Origin: Paenibacillus tuaregi
Lineage (GTDB): Bacteria; Bacillota; Bacilli; Paenibacillales; Paenibacillaceae
NCBI RefSeq assembly: GCF_900086655.1
Contig: NZ_LT575476.1
Span: 1,376,241-1,440,240, forward strand
Reading direction: 5' to 3'
Length of the DNA stretch: 64,000 nt
A model generated the notes under the pieces. The model did no database searches, was not told the origin of the DNA, and saw only the letters and a program-made list of their open reading frames with translations. A program made the translations under genes and the position numbers. Every line of letters begins with the position of its first letter. Positions within the stretch are counted from its first letter, which is position 1. Below are positions 26,160 through 37,149 of this stretch, piece after piece.

Positions 26160-27107
26160 ATGCGCACGATTGTAGTAGGAACAAGACAAAGCCAGCTCGC
26201 CCTGACTCAGACAGATCAGGTTATTGAGGCTCTTAAGGAACTGTGTGCCCAGCACGCCCTCCCTTTTCAATTCGAAATCCGCAAGATTGTGACCAAGGGG
26301 GACCGCATCTTGGATGTGACTCTCTCCAAGGTCGGAGGTAAGGGATTGTTCGTAAAAGAAATTGAACAGGCGATGCTGGACAAGGAGATTGATCTGGCCG
26401 TTCACAGTATGAAGGACATGCCTTCTGAACTGCCGGAAGGGCTGATGAACGGCGCGGTGCCAAGGCGTGTAGATCCCAGGGACGCCTTGATCTCAAAGCA
26501 CGGTCATACCTTAGACGATCTGCCGCAAAGAGCCAAGGTAGGAACAAGCAGCCTGCGCCGGGCCAGTCAGCTTAAGGCATACCGCCCGGATCTTCAGATT
26601 GAGGCGATCAGAGGAAACATCGACTCCCGGCTGAAGAAGCTAGAGACCGAAGGTTTTGATGCGATTATATTAGCAGCGGCTGGACTGTACCGGATGGGAT
26701 GGGAGGACAGAATCACTTCGTATCTGCCGGTGGATGTATGTCTGCCTGCAGTGGGACAAGGGGCACTGGGGATTGAATGCCGGGAAGACGATGAAGAAGT
26801 CAGACATCTCCTCTCCTTATACAATGATCCCGAGACTGCCCTCACCGTGGCTGCTGAACGGAGCTTCCTGGGGGCTTTGAACGGAGGATGCCAGATTCCC
26901 ATAGGAGCATTTGCCTCATTGGAAGATGCGAAGCCTGAAACTGGAGGAAACAGAATCCGGCTCACCGGACTGGTTGGTTCACCAGATGGAAGTGTAATTC
27001 TTAAAGAAAGCCTAGATGGCACAGATGCGGACCGGCTGGGCGAAGAAGTGGCCGACCTGCTAAGATCCAGAGGTGCGGAAGAGATATTGTCAGACGTTAG
27101 GGGATGA
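26160..27107 (+). CDS. hemC: Porphobilinogen deaminase (hydroxymethylbilane synthase)
   Basis: A 315-residue enzyme joining four porphobilinogens. It starts with [21 protein letters not shown] and has [14 protein letters not shown], the dipyrromethane cofactor Cys in [12 protein letters not shown], and [18 protein letters not shown]. Ribosome site AAGGAG lies upstream of ATG 26160. The cobA-hemD fusion starts 7 bp after its stop. Confidence 0.97.
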   Translation: MRTIVVGTRQSQLALTQTDQVIEALKELCAQHALPFQFEIRKIVTKGDRILDVTLSKVGGKGLFVKEIEQAMLDKEIDLAVHSMKDMPSELPEGLMNGAVPRRVDPRDALISKHGHTLDDLPQRAKVGTSSLRRASQLKAYRPDLQIEAIRGNIDSRLKKLETEGFDAIILAAAGLYRMGWEDRITSYLPVDVCLPAVGQGALGIECREDDEEVRHLLSLYNDPETALTVAAERSFLGALNGGCQIPIGAFASLEDAKPETGGNRIRLTGLVGSPDGSVILKESLDGTDADRLGEEVADLLRSRGAEEILSDVRG

Positions 27108-27114
27108 GAGAAGC

Positions 27115-28671
27115 ATGGCGGGGAGAGTATATCTGGTTGGAGCCGGGCCTGGGGATGCCAGGCTGATCACGGTAAAAGGTCTTGCATGCATTCAAAAAGC
27201 CGATGTTGTCGTCTACGACAGATTGGCTAATCCGAGTCTGTTGAAGTCTATGAAGCCGGGAGCCGAGAAGGTATACGTCGGCAAACGTACGGACCGGCAT
27301 ACGATGAAGCAGGAAGACATCAATCAGCTTCTGGTCGACCTGGCTTTGGAAGGGAAGACCGTAACCCGGCTTAAGGGCGGAGACCCCACCATATTTGGCC
27401 GGGTTGGGGAAGAGGCTGAACTGCTTAGAAAGAACGGAATCTTTTATGAGATTGTGCCTGGGATTACCGCGGCTATTTCAGTGCCCGCCTATGCGGGTAT
27501 TCCGGTTACACACCGGGACTATGCTTCGTCACTTTCAATTATAACCGGGCATGAAAGTCCCGATAAGCTGGATCATTCAATCCAATGGGATAAAGTAACG
27601 AACGCCACGGGAACGCTTATTTTTATGATGGGTGTGGCGAAGATCGGATATATCAGCCGCCAGCTGGTCAAGTACGGACGTTCGCCTGATACGCCTGTTG
27701 CTTTGATCCGATGGGGAACAAGGGCCGAGCAGGCTACTTTAATCGGAACGTTGGCGGATATTGAAGAGAAGGTGCTGGAGTCCGGCTTCAAGCCTCCTGC
27801 GGTCATTGTGGTTGGTGAGGTCGTGCTTCAGCGTGACCAATTGAAGTGGGCGGAAGCCTTGCCACTGTTCGGCACCAGAGTTCTTGTCACCAGATCCAGG
27901 GCTCAGGCGAGCCGCCTGGTTGAGCAGATCCAGGATCTTGGCGGTGAACCCTATGAGTTCCCCGTCATAGAGACCCGAATTCCGAAGGAGCCGGCCGCTC
28001 TTCAGGCGGTCTCAGAGGCTCTTGGCGAGCTTCACAAGTATAACTGGGTGTTCTTTACCAGTGTGAATGGGGTCGAATACTTCTTTGAGCATTTGAACCG
28101 GCTGGGTCTGGATATCCGTGCCCTTCATAAAGCAAGGATTGTTGCTGTGGGCCCGGCGACTAAAGAGGAGCTGGGGCGCAGAGGGCTTCGTGCCGAGGCT
28201 CTCCCTGAGCGTTTTCAGGCGGAAGGGTTGGCCGAGGCGTACGATGAGCTTCTAAAGCCTGGGCAGACCGTACTTCTTCCGAGAGGCAATCTGGCCCGGG
28301 CATGGCTTCCTGAGTTTTTGAAGTCAAAGGGGCTTGAGGTGACGGAAGCTGTTCTGTATGAGACCGTTCCTACTGGTGAGGACGACGATGAGCTTCTTAA
28401 GCTGATTGAAAAAGGCAAAATCCACGCGGTTACCTTCACCAGCTCTTCCACAGTAAGAAATCTGCTCGATATTCTTAAACGGATGGGGATTGAGGACCCG
28501 GCGGAGACTTTGAAAGACTCCGCAATCGCGTGCATCGGGCCGGTCACTGCCAAGACGGCTGAAGAAGCAGGCTTGAAAGTTTCCGTTCTGGCTGAAGAGT
28601 CCACATTGGATAGTCTTGTTGAGGCCTTGTGCCAATGGAAGTTAGAAAAATTGAAGTCAAGTTGTGAATGA
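27115..28671 (+). CDS. Fused uroporphyrinogen-III C-methyltransferase / uroporphyrinogen-III synthase
   Basis: A 518-residue bifunctional protein. Residues 1-245 are the SUMT/CobA domain: VYLVGAGPGDARLITVKG, RLKGGDPTIFGRVGEEAE and GIPVTHRDYASS. Residues ~255-515 are HemD: GTRVLVTRSRAQASRLVEQI, FTSVNGVEYFFEHL, LPRGNLARAWLPEFL and FTSSSTVRNLLD. HemD makes uroporphyrinogen III from HemC's product, and CobA diverts it to precorrin-2, used by the SirC-type protein upstream. ATG 27115 (MAGRVYLVG) is chosen over a longer frame inside hemC. B. subtilis has separate hemD and methyltransferase genes. Confidence 0.95.
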   Translation: MAGRVYLVGAGPGDARLITVKGLACIQKADVVVYDRLANPSLLKSMKPGAEKVYVGKRTDRHTMKQEDINQLLVDLALEGKTVTRLKGGDPTIFGRVGEEAELLRKNGIFYEIVPGITAAISVPAYAGIPVTHRDYASSLSIITGHESPDKLDHSIQWDKVTNATGTLIFMMGVAKIGYISRQLVKYGRSPDTPVALIRWGTRAEQATLIGTLADIEEKVLESGFKPPAVIVVGEVVLQRDQLKWAEALPLFGTRVLVTRSRAQASRLVEQIQDLGGEPYEFPVIETRIPKEPAALQAVSEALGELHKYNWVFFTSVNGVEYFFEHLNRLGLDIRALHKARIVAVGPATKEELGRRGLRAEALPERFQAEGLAEAYDELLKPGQTVLLPRGNLARAWLPEFLKSKGLEVTEAVLYETVPTGEDDDELLKLIEKGKIHAVTFTSSSTVRNLLDILKRMGIEDPAETLKDSAIACIGPVTAKTAEEAGLKVSVLAEESTLDSLVEALCQWKLEKLKSSCE

Positions 28672-28707
28672 CTTATTAGCTACAGAGAACAAGGAGGCAG
28701 CTTTATT

Positions 28708-29712
28708 ATGGCATTTCCAATTGTTAGGCATCGCCGCCTGCGGCAGAATGCGGCTATTCGCGGATTGGTCCGCGAAACAGTACTTACGGTGGATGACTTC
28801 ATCCAACCGATCTTTGTGACTTATGGTACCGGAGTGAAAAATGAGATCAGTTCCATGCCTGGGGTATACCATTTCTCCCTGGATACCTTAAAGGATGAAC
28901 TGAAGGAGATTGTGGACCTGGGGATTTCCGCCGTGCTGCTGTTTGGTATCCCTTCGGAAAAGGACCCTGTGGGCACCTCGGCTTTCGAAGAGAGCGGGAT
29001 TGTACAGGAAGCTACAAGGGTAATCAAGTCTTTATATCCAGATATGCTGGTTGTTGCAGATACCTGCCTGTGTGAGTTCACAGACCATGGTCATTGCGGA
29101 ATGGTTCATACGTTTGAGCGGGATGGTCATGTGCACGGAGATGTGCTCAATGACGAGTCGCTTGAGCTGCTGACACGTACGGCAGTATCCCAAGCCCGAG
29201 CGGGAGCTGACATTATTGCTCCTTCCAATATGATGGATGGCTTCGTACATGCCATTCGCCAAGGGCTGGATGAAGCCGGATTCCAGAACGTGCCGATTAT
29301 GTCTTATTCGGTGAAGTATGCTTCCGCATTTTACGGACCGTTCCGTGAAGCGGCTGATTCTGCTCCGCAATTCGGGGACCGCAAGACTTACCAGATGGAC
29401 CCGGCTAATGTCCGTGAAGCTCTTCGCGAGGCCGAATCCGATGTTCAAGAGGGGGCGGACATGCTGATGGTCAAGCCGGCCTTGGCCTTTATGGATGTGA
29501 TCCGCCTGCTGCGTGAGCAGTTTGACCTTCCGCTTGTAGCGTACAATGTGAGCGGTGAGTACTCTATGGTGAAAGCGGCAGCCCTTCAGGGCTGGATCAA
29601 TGAGAAAGCGATTGTCACCGAGATGCTGCTAGGCATGAAGCGTGCGGGAGCTGATATCATTATCACGTATTTTGCCAAAGATATGGCGCGCTGGCTGCGC
29701 GAGGGTAACTGA
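28708..29712 (+). CDS. hemB: Delta-aminolevulinic acid dehydratase (porphobilinogen synthase)
   Basis: A 334-residue enzyme condensing two aminolevulinates. It has the zinc-site cysteine cluster [14 protein letters not shown] (near residues 118-131), the two active-site lysines in [13 protein letters not shown] and [10 protein letters not shown], and [15 protein letters not shown] at the start. The cysteine-rich form indicates the zinc-dependent type. ACAAGGAGGC lies upstream of ATG. Confidence 0.97.
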   Translation: MAFPIVRHRRLRQNAAIRGLVRETVLTVDDFIQPIFVTYGTGVKNEISSMPGVYHFSLDTLKDELKEIVDLGISAVLLFGIPSEKDPVGTSAFEESGIVQEATRVIKSLYPDMLVVADTCLCEFTDHGHCGMVHTFERDGHVHGDVLNDESLELLTRTAVSQARAGADIIAPSNMMDGFVHAIRQGLDEAGFQNVPIMSYSVKYASAFYGPFREAADSAPQFGDRKTYQMDPANVREALREAESDVQEGADMLMVKPALAFMDVIRLLREQFDLPLVAYNVSGEYSMVKAAALQGWINEKAIVTEMLLGMKRAGADIIITYFAKDMARWLREGN

Positions 29713-29754
29713 ACAAGCTGATCTCACAAATTATCAGGTAGGGAGTGTCTTTTA

Positions 29755-31056
29755 ATGAGTACAAATTCCTCTGTTCGTAATGATGAACGGTCACGGGAGG
29801 CTTTTGATCAGGCTAAAAAATATATTCCGGGCGGTGTGAACAGTCCGGTTCGTGCCTTTAAATCTGTCGGATTGACCCCCATCTATATTGATCACGGCGA
29901 AGGCCCACGCGTCTATGATATTGACGGTAACACCTTTATTGACTATGTCGGCTCATGGGGTCCATTGATTATGGGACATGCCCATCCTGAGGTCGTTAAG
30001 GCCGTTCAGGCGGCTGCTGCCAAAGGAACAAGTTTTGGGGCTCCAACGCTGCTGGAAACGGAAATGGCCAAGCTCGTGGCGGAACGGGTTCCGTCCATCG
30101 ATATCGTGCGTATGGTGAGTTCGGGAACCGAAGCGACCATGAGTGCGATCCGGCTTGCCCGCGGGTACACAGGCCGCAACAAAATCATGAAGTTCGAAGG
30201 CTCCTATCATGGCCATGCGGACAGCCTGCTGATTAAAGCTGGATCTGGAGTGGCGACCCTGGGGCTGCCGGACAGCCCGGGAGTTCCCGAAGGGGTTGCA
30301 GCTAATACCATCACTGTGCCTTATAACGACCTGGATTCCGTGAAGCTGGCGTTTGAGAAATTCGGGGAGGAAATTGCCGGTATAATTGTGGAGCCTGTAG
30401 CTGGAAACATGGGCGTGGTTCCGCCTCTTCCCGGATTCCTGGAAGGCCTGCGGGAGATCACAAGCAAGTATGGCAGCCTGCTGATCTTTGATGAGGTTAT
30501 GACCGGGTTCCGTGTGCATATGAACTGTGCCCAAGGACGTTTCGGTATTACTCCGGACTTAACCTGTCTAGGCAAGGTTATCGGTGGCGGCCTTCCTGTT
30601 GGCGCGTATGGCGGCAAAAGGGAGATCATGGAGCAGATTGCTCCGACCGGACCAATCTACCAGGCAGGCACGCTAAGTGGGAATCCGCTGGCTATGACCG
30701 CGGGATATACGACCTTGTCCCTGCTGACACCTGAAGTGTATGAGCGCCTTGAAGCTCTGTCAGCAAGGCTTGAGGCAGGACTACTGCAGAATGCCAAGGA
30801 GCGGGGAGTTGCAATCTCGGTTAACCGTGTGGGATCGATGGTGTGTCCTTTCTTTACCGAAGAGAAAGTAACAAATTACGACACAGCCAAGACAAGTGAC
30901 CTGAACAAATTCAACAAGTATTTCGCCGCTATGATCGACGAAGGTATCAGCGTTCCTCCTTCCCAATTTGAAGGGATGTTTGTATCCGGCGTTCATACGG
31001 AGGAAGATATCGACGCCACCATTGAAGCCAACCGCCGTGCGCTGCAGAAGCTATGA
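29755..31056 (+). CDS. hemL: Glutamate-1-semialdehyde 2,1-aminomutase
   Basis: A 433-residue PLP enzyme converting HemA's product to aminolevulinate. The PLP lysine is near residue 274 in [17 protein letters not shown]. Also conserved are [34 protein letters not shown] segments ([15 protein letters not shown]) and the carrier site in [10 protein letters not shown]. It ends the haem genes. Its stop overlaps the start of the next gene (ATGA). Confidence 0.97.
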   Translation: MSTNSSVRNDERSREAFDQAKKYIPGGVNSPVRAFKSVGLTPIYIDHGEGPRVYDIDGNTFIDYVGSWGPLIMGHAHPEVVKAVQAAAAKGTSFGAPTLLETEMAKLVAERVPSIDIVRMVSSGTEATMSAIRLARGYTGRNKIMKFEGSYHGHADSLLIKAGSGVATLGLPDSPGVPEGVAANTITVPYNDLDSVKLAFEKFGEEIAGIIVEPVAGNMGVVPPLPGFLEGLREITSKYGSLLIFDEVMTGFRVHMNCAQGRFGITPDLTCLGKVIGGGLPVGAYGGKREIMEQIAPTGPIYQAGTLSGNPLAMTAGYTTLSLLTPEVYERLEALSARLEAGLLQNAKERGVAISVNRVGSMVCPFFTEEKVTNYDTAKTSDLNKFNKYFAAMIDEGISVPPSQFEGMFVSGVHTEEDIDATIEANRRALQKL

Positions 31057-31964
31057 GCTACAAAGGCAGTGCGGTAAAACGCGGCGAGTGGCTGGAGCTT
31101 ATGCCCGGCAAAGTAGGGCAGACGGATCAAGATCCATATACCGCAGCAATTGGATGGTTGGAGGGCACGCTTCAGGTGCCCTCCAAACTTCTGTTTCGGC
31201 TTAAGCAGAATGACGAAATTAAAGTCGCAGGCGACCGGATTCGGGTACGCTTGTTTCCGAAAAGGGACTACGGATTTGAGCCTCACTGGGATGAATTAAA
31301 TGTGCTGTATGAAGATGATTACTGTCTTGTTGTGCATAAGCCGGTTGGCCTGAAGGTTCATCCGGCTGGGGACGGACAGGGACTCACGCTGGCCAACCTA
31401 GTGGCTGCCCATTACGCGGGGCAAGGGGAACAAGCTGCTGTACGTCATATCCATCGTCTGGATGAGTTTACTTCCGGACCGGTACTGTATGCCAAGAACG
31501 AATATGCCCAGCTGATCCTGGACGAGTCCATGCGTGCGAAAGGAATTGACAGGACTTACGCTGCAATTGTGGAAGGAATCTTGGACCCTTCTATTCACCG
31601 GATTGACGCGCCAATTGGCAGGGACCGGCACCATGCTAAGCGTCAGAGGGTATCCCCCGGTGGGAAGCCTGCGGTTACCCGGGTGATACGGGCGGAGTCT
31701 TTTGGTTCTTTCAGCTTGGTCCGTCTTGAGCTGGAGACCGGCAGAACGCATCAAATCCGGGTTCATATGAGCTATATTGGCCATCCTTTGGTTGGTGATA
31801 CCCTCTACGGAGGGAGCAATACATTTACGAGCTATCAGGCTCTGCATGGGGAGAGCCTTACTTTTCCCCACCCTTTGACCGGTGAGCAGCTGGTGATTCA
31901 GGACCCGTGGCCAAAACAGTTTGTAGATTTATATCACAAGCTCTCTGGGAATCCCCGGCTGTAA
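31053..31964 (+). CDS. RluA-family pseudouridine synthase
   Basis: A 303-residue RNA pseudouridine synthase. The catalytic Asp lies in [12 protein letters not shown] (HRLDxxTSG motif), with [18 protein letters not shown] upstream and [27 protein letters not shown] downstream. The N-terminal ~85 residues are S4-like but lack the clear S4 motif. The target uridine cannot be told (RluA, RluC and RluD-like members share these motifs). It is translationally coupled to hemL by ATGA, an unusual partner for a haem operon. Confidence 0.9.
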   Translation: MSYKGSAVKRGEWLELMPGKVGQTDQDPYTAAIGWLEGTLQVPSKLLFRLKQNDEIKVAGDRIRVRLFPKRDYGFEPHWDELNVLYEDDYCLVVHKPVGLKVHPAGDGQGLTLANLVAAHYAGQGEQAAVRHIHRLDEFTSGPVLYAKNEYAQLILDESMRAKGIDRTYAAIVEGILDPSIHRIDAPIGRDRHHAKRQRVSPGGKPAVTRVIRAESFGSFSLVRLELETGRTHQIRVHMSYIGHPLVGDTLYGGSNTFTSYQALHGESLTFPHPLTGEQLVIQDPWPKQFVDLYHKLSGNPRL

Positions 31965-32071
31965 AAACTGTACGGACCACAAAAAGAATGGCATGCTCTC
32001 CTTTTTGAAGCATATAGATTAAACGAGTAATGAAACCTTGTTTGGATATGCGTAAAAAGGAGGTTATACCG

Positions 32072-33466
32072 TTGACGGACCAATCCTATGGATTGAGGTT
32101 TGATATTTACGAACGAGTGCACTTGGCGGAAGAGACGGCCGGTATTCAAGAGTTGGTTGAACTGGAAATCCTTCCGAAAATTCAAGTCATTCCAGGTAAT
32201 GAATATGCGGCGCTCCGTGGACATCTGCATGTAACCGGATTGTATCGTGGGGAAGGTGAGACGCAGGAGCTCTCTCATTTGATTCCGGTAGAAATTACGA
32301 TTCCTCTGAGCCGGGTGAACCGTCTGGAAGATATCACAGTGGAAATTGAGAATTTCGATGTGGATGTGCTCGGAACCCATAGCCTTAATATCACCGGTGT
32401 GTTATCTCTGAGAGGCATTGAGACGGTTGCTTTTGTCTCTGGTGCTGGGGCATGGAGCGATGAGGAGTATACCGCACATCACGAAGCAGGCCGGGAGGAG
32501 CAGGAGACGTTCGCCGCTCAGGAACCTGGTCAGTCCGAACCTTCAGTTCCTGTGTTCTCTGAACCAGCAGCCGAGACTTATTGGTCGCTTCCGGAGATTC
32601 AGGAACAGAATCCGGTTGAGCCGGTATCTGTTCAAGAGAAGGAGGCTTTTACAGCCTCAGCGGACTCCGAATGGGCGGACAAGGAATCCGAGGAAAATGT
32701 AACACAAGCGAAGGATATTGCTTGGAATGTGGAACAACCCCAAGCGAAGGATATTACCTGGAATGTGGAACAACCCCGTACCCAGGAGAGTCTGGCCGGG
32801 GAGCGAATTTCCTCCAAAGTGGAGTCAGCGGATGAACCGGTGGCAGCCAAACAAGACGCTGAAGAGCCAGCAGCTCAACCGGTAGCGGCCAAACCGGTGG
32901 CAGCCAAACCAAACGGCGAAGACTCAGCTGCCGAACCTGCTGCCGTATGGCAGTTTGAGCAGCCTGCTTCTGCCCCGGCAGCGCCGGAGGAAGGGGACCG
33001 CATCTATACCGCCGAAGAGTACCTCGATCAGGTACAGGAGCCTACATCAGGGGAAGCTGTTCCAGCTGATGCGGAGATCCAAGCACCAGTTGAAGAAAAG
33101 CCCGAGCTCAAAATTGCCCTTGGCAGCAAAAAAACTCCCCAAGTGGATGTGCAGGAGTCTGTGCCTTTAAGCTCTCTTTTACAATCCAGCCGGCCTCCAA
33201 AAGAAGCCGAAGTTGTGGAAGAAGCACAGCAGGATACGGGGACAGAATACAAGGAGGACAGGGAAGACGTCCGCTGGAAAAGTCTGTTTATTTCCAATGT
33301 TCAGGACCAGACTCCTTTCCGGCAGGTGAAGCTTGTGATCGTGCAAAGGGAGGAGACGATTGATGTGATTGCCGACCGCTATCAGATCAATCCCCGTGAG
33401 CTTTTGCTGTATAACCGGCTCTCTGAACAGAGCCTGGAGGAAGGGCAAATTCTATATATCCCTTAA
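32072..33466 (+). CDS. spoVID: Spore coat morphogenetic protein SpoVID
   Basis: A 464-residue protein. The N-terminal ~130 residues (YGLRFDIYERVHLAEETAGI, HLIPVEITIPLSRV) match the SpoVID spore-coat domain. A long low-complexity middle follows, rich in Glu, Ala, Pro and Val, with repeats. A C-terminal LysM domain (last ~45 residues, EETIDVIADRYQINPRELL) closes it. SpoVID drives encasement of the forespore by coat layers and binds SafA, whose gene is at 61.9 kb. TTG 32072 is chosen: AAGGAGGT lies 7 bases upstream, better than any upstream codon. It follows the hem operon, as in Bacillus. Confidence 0.9.
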   Translation: MTDQSYGLRFDIYERVHLAEETAGIQELVELEILPKIQVIPGNEYAALRGHLHVTGLYRGEGETQELSHLIPVEITIPLSRVNRLEDITVEIENFDVDVLGTHSLNITGVLSLRGIETVAFVSGAGAWSDEEYTAHHEAGREEQETFAAQEPGQSEPSVPVFSEPAAETYWSLPEIQEQNPVEPVSVQEKEAFTASADSEWADKESEENVTQAKDIAWNVEQPQAKDITWNVEQPRTQESLAGERISSKVESADEPVAAKQDAEEPAAQPVAAKPVAAKPNGEDSAAEPAAVWQFEQPASAPAAPEEGDRIYTAEEYLDQVQEPTSGEAVPADAEIQAPVEEKPELKIALGSKKTPQVDVQESVPLSSLLQSSRPPKEAEVVEEAQQDTGTEYKEDREDVRWKSLFISNVQDQTPFRQVKLVIVQREETIDVIADRYQINPRELLLYNRLSEQSLEEGQILYIP

Positions 33467-33481
33467 TTGTTTGGAGTTTCA

Positions 33482-33512
33482 CTAAGCCCCTGTGCCCCGC
33501 GCAGGGGCTTAG
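33482..33512 (+). terminator. Hairpin after spoVID
   Basis: CTAAGCCCCTG pairs perfectly with CAGGGGCTTAG (loop TGCCCCGCG). No T-tract follows, so termination strength is uncertain. Confidence 0.6.
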
Positions 33513-33549
33513 CTGCGGTCTGAGGAAAAAGTATGTAAAACGCCTATTA

Positions 33550-33578
33550 TTGACTAACTCTGTTATCCACGTTATTAT
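33550..33578 (+). promoter_or_regulatory. Promoter of valS
   Basis: TTGACT (33550-33555), a 17-bp spacer, TATTAT (33573-33578), just upstream of the T-box leader. Confidence 0.75.
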
Positions 33579-33589
33579 TATAGGGATCA

Positions 33590-33870
33590 AAGCTTAAAGA
33601 CATGGAACGGGAATAGTAGGCAGAGTGCCCTTCAGAGAGCGGAATTACTGTTGCTGTGAGGTTTCGCAGGTTGCAGCTGACCGAAGTCGCCCGGGAGTCG
33701 TCCATTTGAGCAGCTCTTGTGTTAGAATGGACCGGTCACAGCCGTTATCTGTATGAGTGTCGCAAATTCTATCGGAATCCCCTGCTATTGGAAACCTGTT
33801 TTTGCGAAACAAAGGTGGTACCGCGAAAGTCAAAGCCTTTCGTCCTTTGAGACGAAGGGCTTTTTTTGTT
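33590..33870 (+). promoter_or_regulatory. T-box riboswitch of valS, specifier GTC
   Basis: The T-box sequence AAAGGTGGTACCGCGA is at 33811-33826. It is followed by a terminator stem, AAAGCCTTTCGTC (33832-33844) with GACGAAGGGCTTT (33851-33863) and a T-run. Upstream, stem I shows AGAGAGC and a specifier loop with GAAGTC, in which GTC (33686-33688) is a valine codon. Uncharged tRNA-Val binding the specifier and the T-box would favour the antiterminator and allow valS transcription. Motifs are seen; mechanism follows from the T-box family. Confidence 0.93.
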
Positions 33871-33960
33871 TTTTCACCTATTCCAGGCGTTAATTGGGAA
33901 TAATTGTAGAAAAAATCTTAATGATGACCAATTACCCCTAAATTATTGGAGGTATGTGTA

Positions 33961-36615
33961 ATGTCAGAAATTAACCAAGAGTCGTCCCCGGTAAACATGC
34001 CGACGACGTATGATCCAAAATCCGCTGAGGAGAAGTGGTACCGTTATTGGAAGGAAGGGAACTATTTTAAGGCTGGAGAGCGCAAGGATGCGGAACCGTT
34101 CACTATTGTAATCCCGCCGCCTAACGTAACCGGTATGCTGCATATTGGACATGCGCTTGATTTTACACTCCAAGACATTATGATCCGGACCAAACGCATG
34201 CAGGGTTATGATGCACTCTGGCTTCCGGGCACAGACCATGCCGGGATTGCCACACAGACTAAGGTCGAACAAAAGCTTAGGGAGAACGGGGTTACCCGAT
34301 ATGATCTGGGCCGGGAGAAGTTCCTGGAGAAGGTATGGGAATGGAAGGACCAGTATGCGGAAACGATTCATGAGCAGTGGGCCAAAATGGGCTTCTCGTT
34401 GGACTATTCACGCGAGCGTTTTACCCTTGATGAAGGATTGTCCAAGGCGGTTCGTGAGGTATTCGTTAAGCTGTATAATAAGGGCTTAATCTACCGCGGC
34501 AAACGCATTATTAACTGGGACCCGGCAGCCCGTACGGCGCTTTCGGATATTGAAGTGGATTATAAAGAGGTAAACGGTCATTTGTACCACCTTCAGTATC
34601 CGTTGAAAGATGGAAGCGGCCATATTACAGTTGCGACTACCCGTCCTGAAACGATGCTGGGAGATACGGCTGTGGCGGTTCATCCAGAGGATGAACGGTA
34701 TGCCCATCTAATCGGCCAATATCTGGTGCTGCCAATCGTGGGCCGGGAAATCCCAATCATTGGGGATGAGTATGTCGAGAAGGAATTCGGAAGCGGGGCT
34801 GTGAAGATCACACCGGCTCACGATCCGAATGACTTTGAGGTGGGCCTCCGTCATGATCTGCCCCAGATTACGGTTATGGATGAGAGCGGCAAGATGAATG
34901 AGGCGGCAGCCAAGTATCAAGGACTTGATCGCAGCGAGTGCCGCAAGCAGATTGTGAATGATCTGAAGGAGCTAGGGGTGCTTATTCGGATCGAGGATCA
35001 TGTACATCAAGTGGGACATAGCGAGCGGACAGGTGTAGTGGTTGAGCCGTATTTATCCACTCAGTGGTTCGTGAAGATGGAGCCTTTGGCTGTGGAAGCG
35101 ATCAAAGCTCAAAAATCAGGGGACGGTGTGCAGTTCGTGCCGGACCGTTTCGAGAAAATATATCTGCACTGGATTGAGAACATCCGTGACTGGTGTATTT
35201 CCCGCCAGCTTTGGTGGGGGCACCGGATTCCGGCTTGGTATCATGAGACTACCGGGGAACTGTACGTAGGTACTGAAGCTCCTGAGGGCGAAGAATGGCG
35301 CCAGGATGAAGACGTGCTGGATACCTGGTTCAGCTCGGGGCTGTGGCCGTTCTCCACGCTTGGCTGGCCGGATACGGAAAGTGAGGATTTCAAACGCTTC
35401 TTCCCAACGAGCGTACTCGTAACTGGGTATGACATTATTTATTTCTGGGTAGCCCGGATGATCTTCACCGCTCTTGAATTTACTGGACAGAAGCCGTTCA
35501 AGGACGTGCTGATTCATGGTCTGGTCCGCGACAGCGAGGGACGCAAGATGTCCAAGTCGCTGGGCAACGGCGTTGATCCGCTGGAGGTTATCGAGAAATA
35601 CGGCGCTGATGCTATGCGCTACATGGTCTCAACCGGCAGCACACCAGGGCAGGATTTGCGCTTCCGCTGGGAAAAGGTGGAGCAGGCGCGCAACTTCGCC
35701 AACAAGATCTGGAATGCTTCCCGTTTTGCGCTTATGAATCTTGAAGGCGTACAATATGAGGATATCGATATCAGCGGCGACCTGAGCACCGCGGACCGGT
35801 GGATACTGCACCGCTTCAATGAAACCGCCCGTGATATTACCCGGCTTATCGATTCCTATGAATTCGGGGAAACGGGCCGCCTGCTGTATAACTTTATCTG
35901 GGATGATCTGTGTGATTGGTACATTGAATTCGCGAAGCTGTCCCTGTATGGGGAAGATGCGGCAGCGAAAAGCAAGACCCAATCCGTTCTTGCTTATGTG
36001 CTTGACCGCACGCAGCGCCTGATTCACCCGTTCATGCCGTTTATTTCTGAAGAGATCTGGCAGCATCTGCCGCATCAGGGCGAAACCATCACTCTGGCGG
36101 AGTGGCCTAAATACGACGCCGCGTTGGAAGCTCCGGATGCCGTAGAAGAGATGAACCTGCTGATTGACTTGATCCGTGCGGTACGAAACGTACGGGCCGA
36201 GGTGAATGTTCCTATGAGCAAGAAGGTTGAACTGATCGTGAAGCCAAGCTCTGAGAAAGCGAATGGAATCATTCAGCGCAATGAGAATTACATCCGCAGA
36301 TTCTGCAACACTTCGGAGTTCTCTATCTCCATGGATGCGACAGCACCGGATAAAGCGATGAGTGCTATTGTAACCGGGGCGGAGCTGTACTTCCCGCTGG
36401 CCGGATTAATTGATATCGGACAAGAAATTGCCCGCTTGCAAAAAGAATATGAGCACTTGACCAAAGAGGTCGAGCGTGTAGAGAAGAAGCTGGGTAACGC
36501 AGGCTTCGTTGCCAAGGCTCCGGCCAAGGTGATCGAAGAGGAAAAAGCGAAGATGCAGGACTACTCCGAGAAGCGCGCCAAAGTGCAGGCCCGCATCGAA
36601 GAGTTGAAGGGATAA
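33961..36615 (+). CDS. valS: Valyl-tRNA synthetase
   Basis: An 884-residue class I synthetase. The HIGH motif is at residues 61-64 ([11 protein letters not shown]) and the KMSKS motif at 529-533 ([10 protein letters not shown]). An editing domain lies between ([15 protein letters not shown]), and a C-terminal coiled-coil tRNA-binding arm ([20 protein letters not shown]) ends the protein. ATG 33961 has GGAGGT seven bases upstream. It is controlled by the T-box leader before it. An 88-bp tandem repeat array follows the stop codon in place of a clear terminator. Confidence 0.98.
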   Translation: MSEINQESSPVNMPTTYDPKSAEEKWYRYWKEGNYFKAGERKDAEPFTIVIPPPNVTGMLHIGHALDFTLQDIMIRTKRMQGYDALWLPGTDHAGIATQTKVEQKLRENGVTRYDLGREKFLEKVWEWKDQYAETIHEQWAKMGFSLDYSRERFTLDEGLSKAVREVFVKLYNKGLIYRGKRIINWDPAARTALSDIEVDYKEVNGHLYHLQYPLKDGSGHITVATTRPETMLGDTAVAVHPEDERYAHLIGQYLVLPIVGREIPIIGDEYVEKEFGSGAVKITPAHDPNDFEVGLRHDLPQITVMDESGKMNEAAAKYQGLDRSECRKQIVNDLKELGVLIRIEDHVHQVGHSERTGVVVEPYLSTQWFVKMEPLAVEAIKAQKSGDGVQFVPDRFEKIYLHWIENIRDWCISRQLWWGHRIPAWYHETTGELYVGTEAPEGEEWRQDEDVLDTWFSSGLWPFSTLGWPDTESEDFKRFFPTSVLVTGYDIIYFWVARMIFTALEFTGQKPFKDVLIHGLVRDSEGRKMSKSLGNGVDPLEVIEKYGADAMRYMVSTGSTPGQDLRFRWEKVEQARNFANKIWNASRFALMNLEGVQYEDIDISGDLSTADRWILHRFNETARDITRLIDSYEFGETGRLLYNFIWDDLCDWYIEFAKLSLYGEDAAAKSKTQSVLAYVLDRTQRLIHPFMPFISEEIWQHLPHQGETITLAEWPKYDAALEAPDAVEEMNLLIDLIRAVRNVRAEVNVPMSKKVELIVKPSSEKANGIIQRNENYIRRFCNTSEFSISMDATAPDKAMSAIVTGAELYFPLAGLIDIGQEIARLQKEYEHLTKEVERVEKKLGNAGFVAKAPAKVIEEEKAKMQDYSEKRAKVQARIEELKG

Positions 36616-36638
36616 CTCCCAGAGCTGATACCCCAAGC

Positions 36639-37071
36639 GCCCTGCACCGAAGGAGCAGCGACTCCCGAAAGGGAGAGCGCTCTAGGCAGGCCGTAGCAGG
36701 AAGAAGCCCAACCTAGGGCGCCCAAGTGCTCTGCACCGAAGGAGCAGCGACTCCCGCAGGGAGAACGCTCTAGGCAGGCCGTACAGAAAGAAGCCCAACC
36801 GGGTCACCCCAAGTGCCCTGCACCAAAGGAGCAGCGACTCCCGAAGGGAGAGCGCTCTAGGCAGGCCGTAGCAGGAAGAAGCCCAACCGGGTCGCCCCAA
36901 GCGCCCTGCACCGAAGGAGCAGCGACTCCCGAAGGGAGAGCGCCCCCAGCAGGCTGTAGCAGGAAGAAGCACAACAAGAGGCGCCCCAAACGCCCTGCAC
37001 CGAAGGAGCAGCGATTCCCGCAGGGAGAGCGCTCTAGGCAGGTCGTAGCAGAAAGAAGCACAACCGGGGGC
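36639..37071. repeat. Tandem repeat array, five units of 87-89 bp
   Basis: Units begin GCCCTGCACCGAAGGAGCAG at 36639, 36728, 36815, 36903 and 36992 (unit 2 begins GCTCTG). Each contains a CTCCCGAAGGGAG hairpin, a GCGCTCTAGGCAGGCCGTAG block and a GAAGAAGCCCAACC block. Copies differ by a few substitutions. A partial sixth unit starts at 37072. The array fills the gap between valS and folC. A 150-codon open frame on the minus strand is only the repeat read through and is not called. Function unknown. Confidence 0.9.
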
Positions 37072-37149
37072 GCCCTCTACAGCAGGAGCACCCAAAGTAA
37101 AGCGTACCCCCAACGGGGGTGACAAGCGGCTCACACGCCGTAGTAGATC

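Noticed and set aside
36639..37071. CRISPR array
   Set aside because: The units are 87-89 bp and contiguous, with no unique spacers; no cas genes are nearby.
36682..37134. 150-codon open frame on the minus strand with repeated LSLRESLLL segments
   Set aside because: It is the 88-bp tandem repeat read through; no ribosome site, and the protein repeat simply mirrors the DNA repeat.
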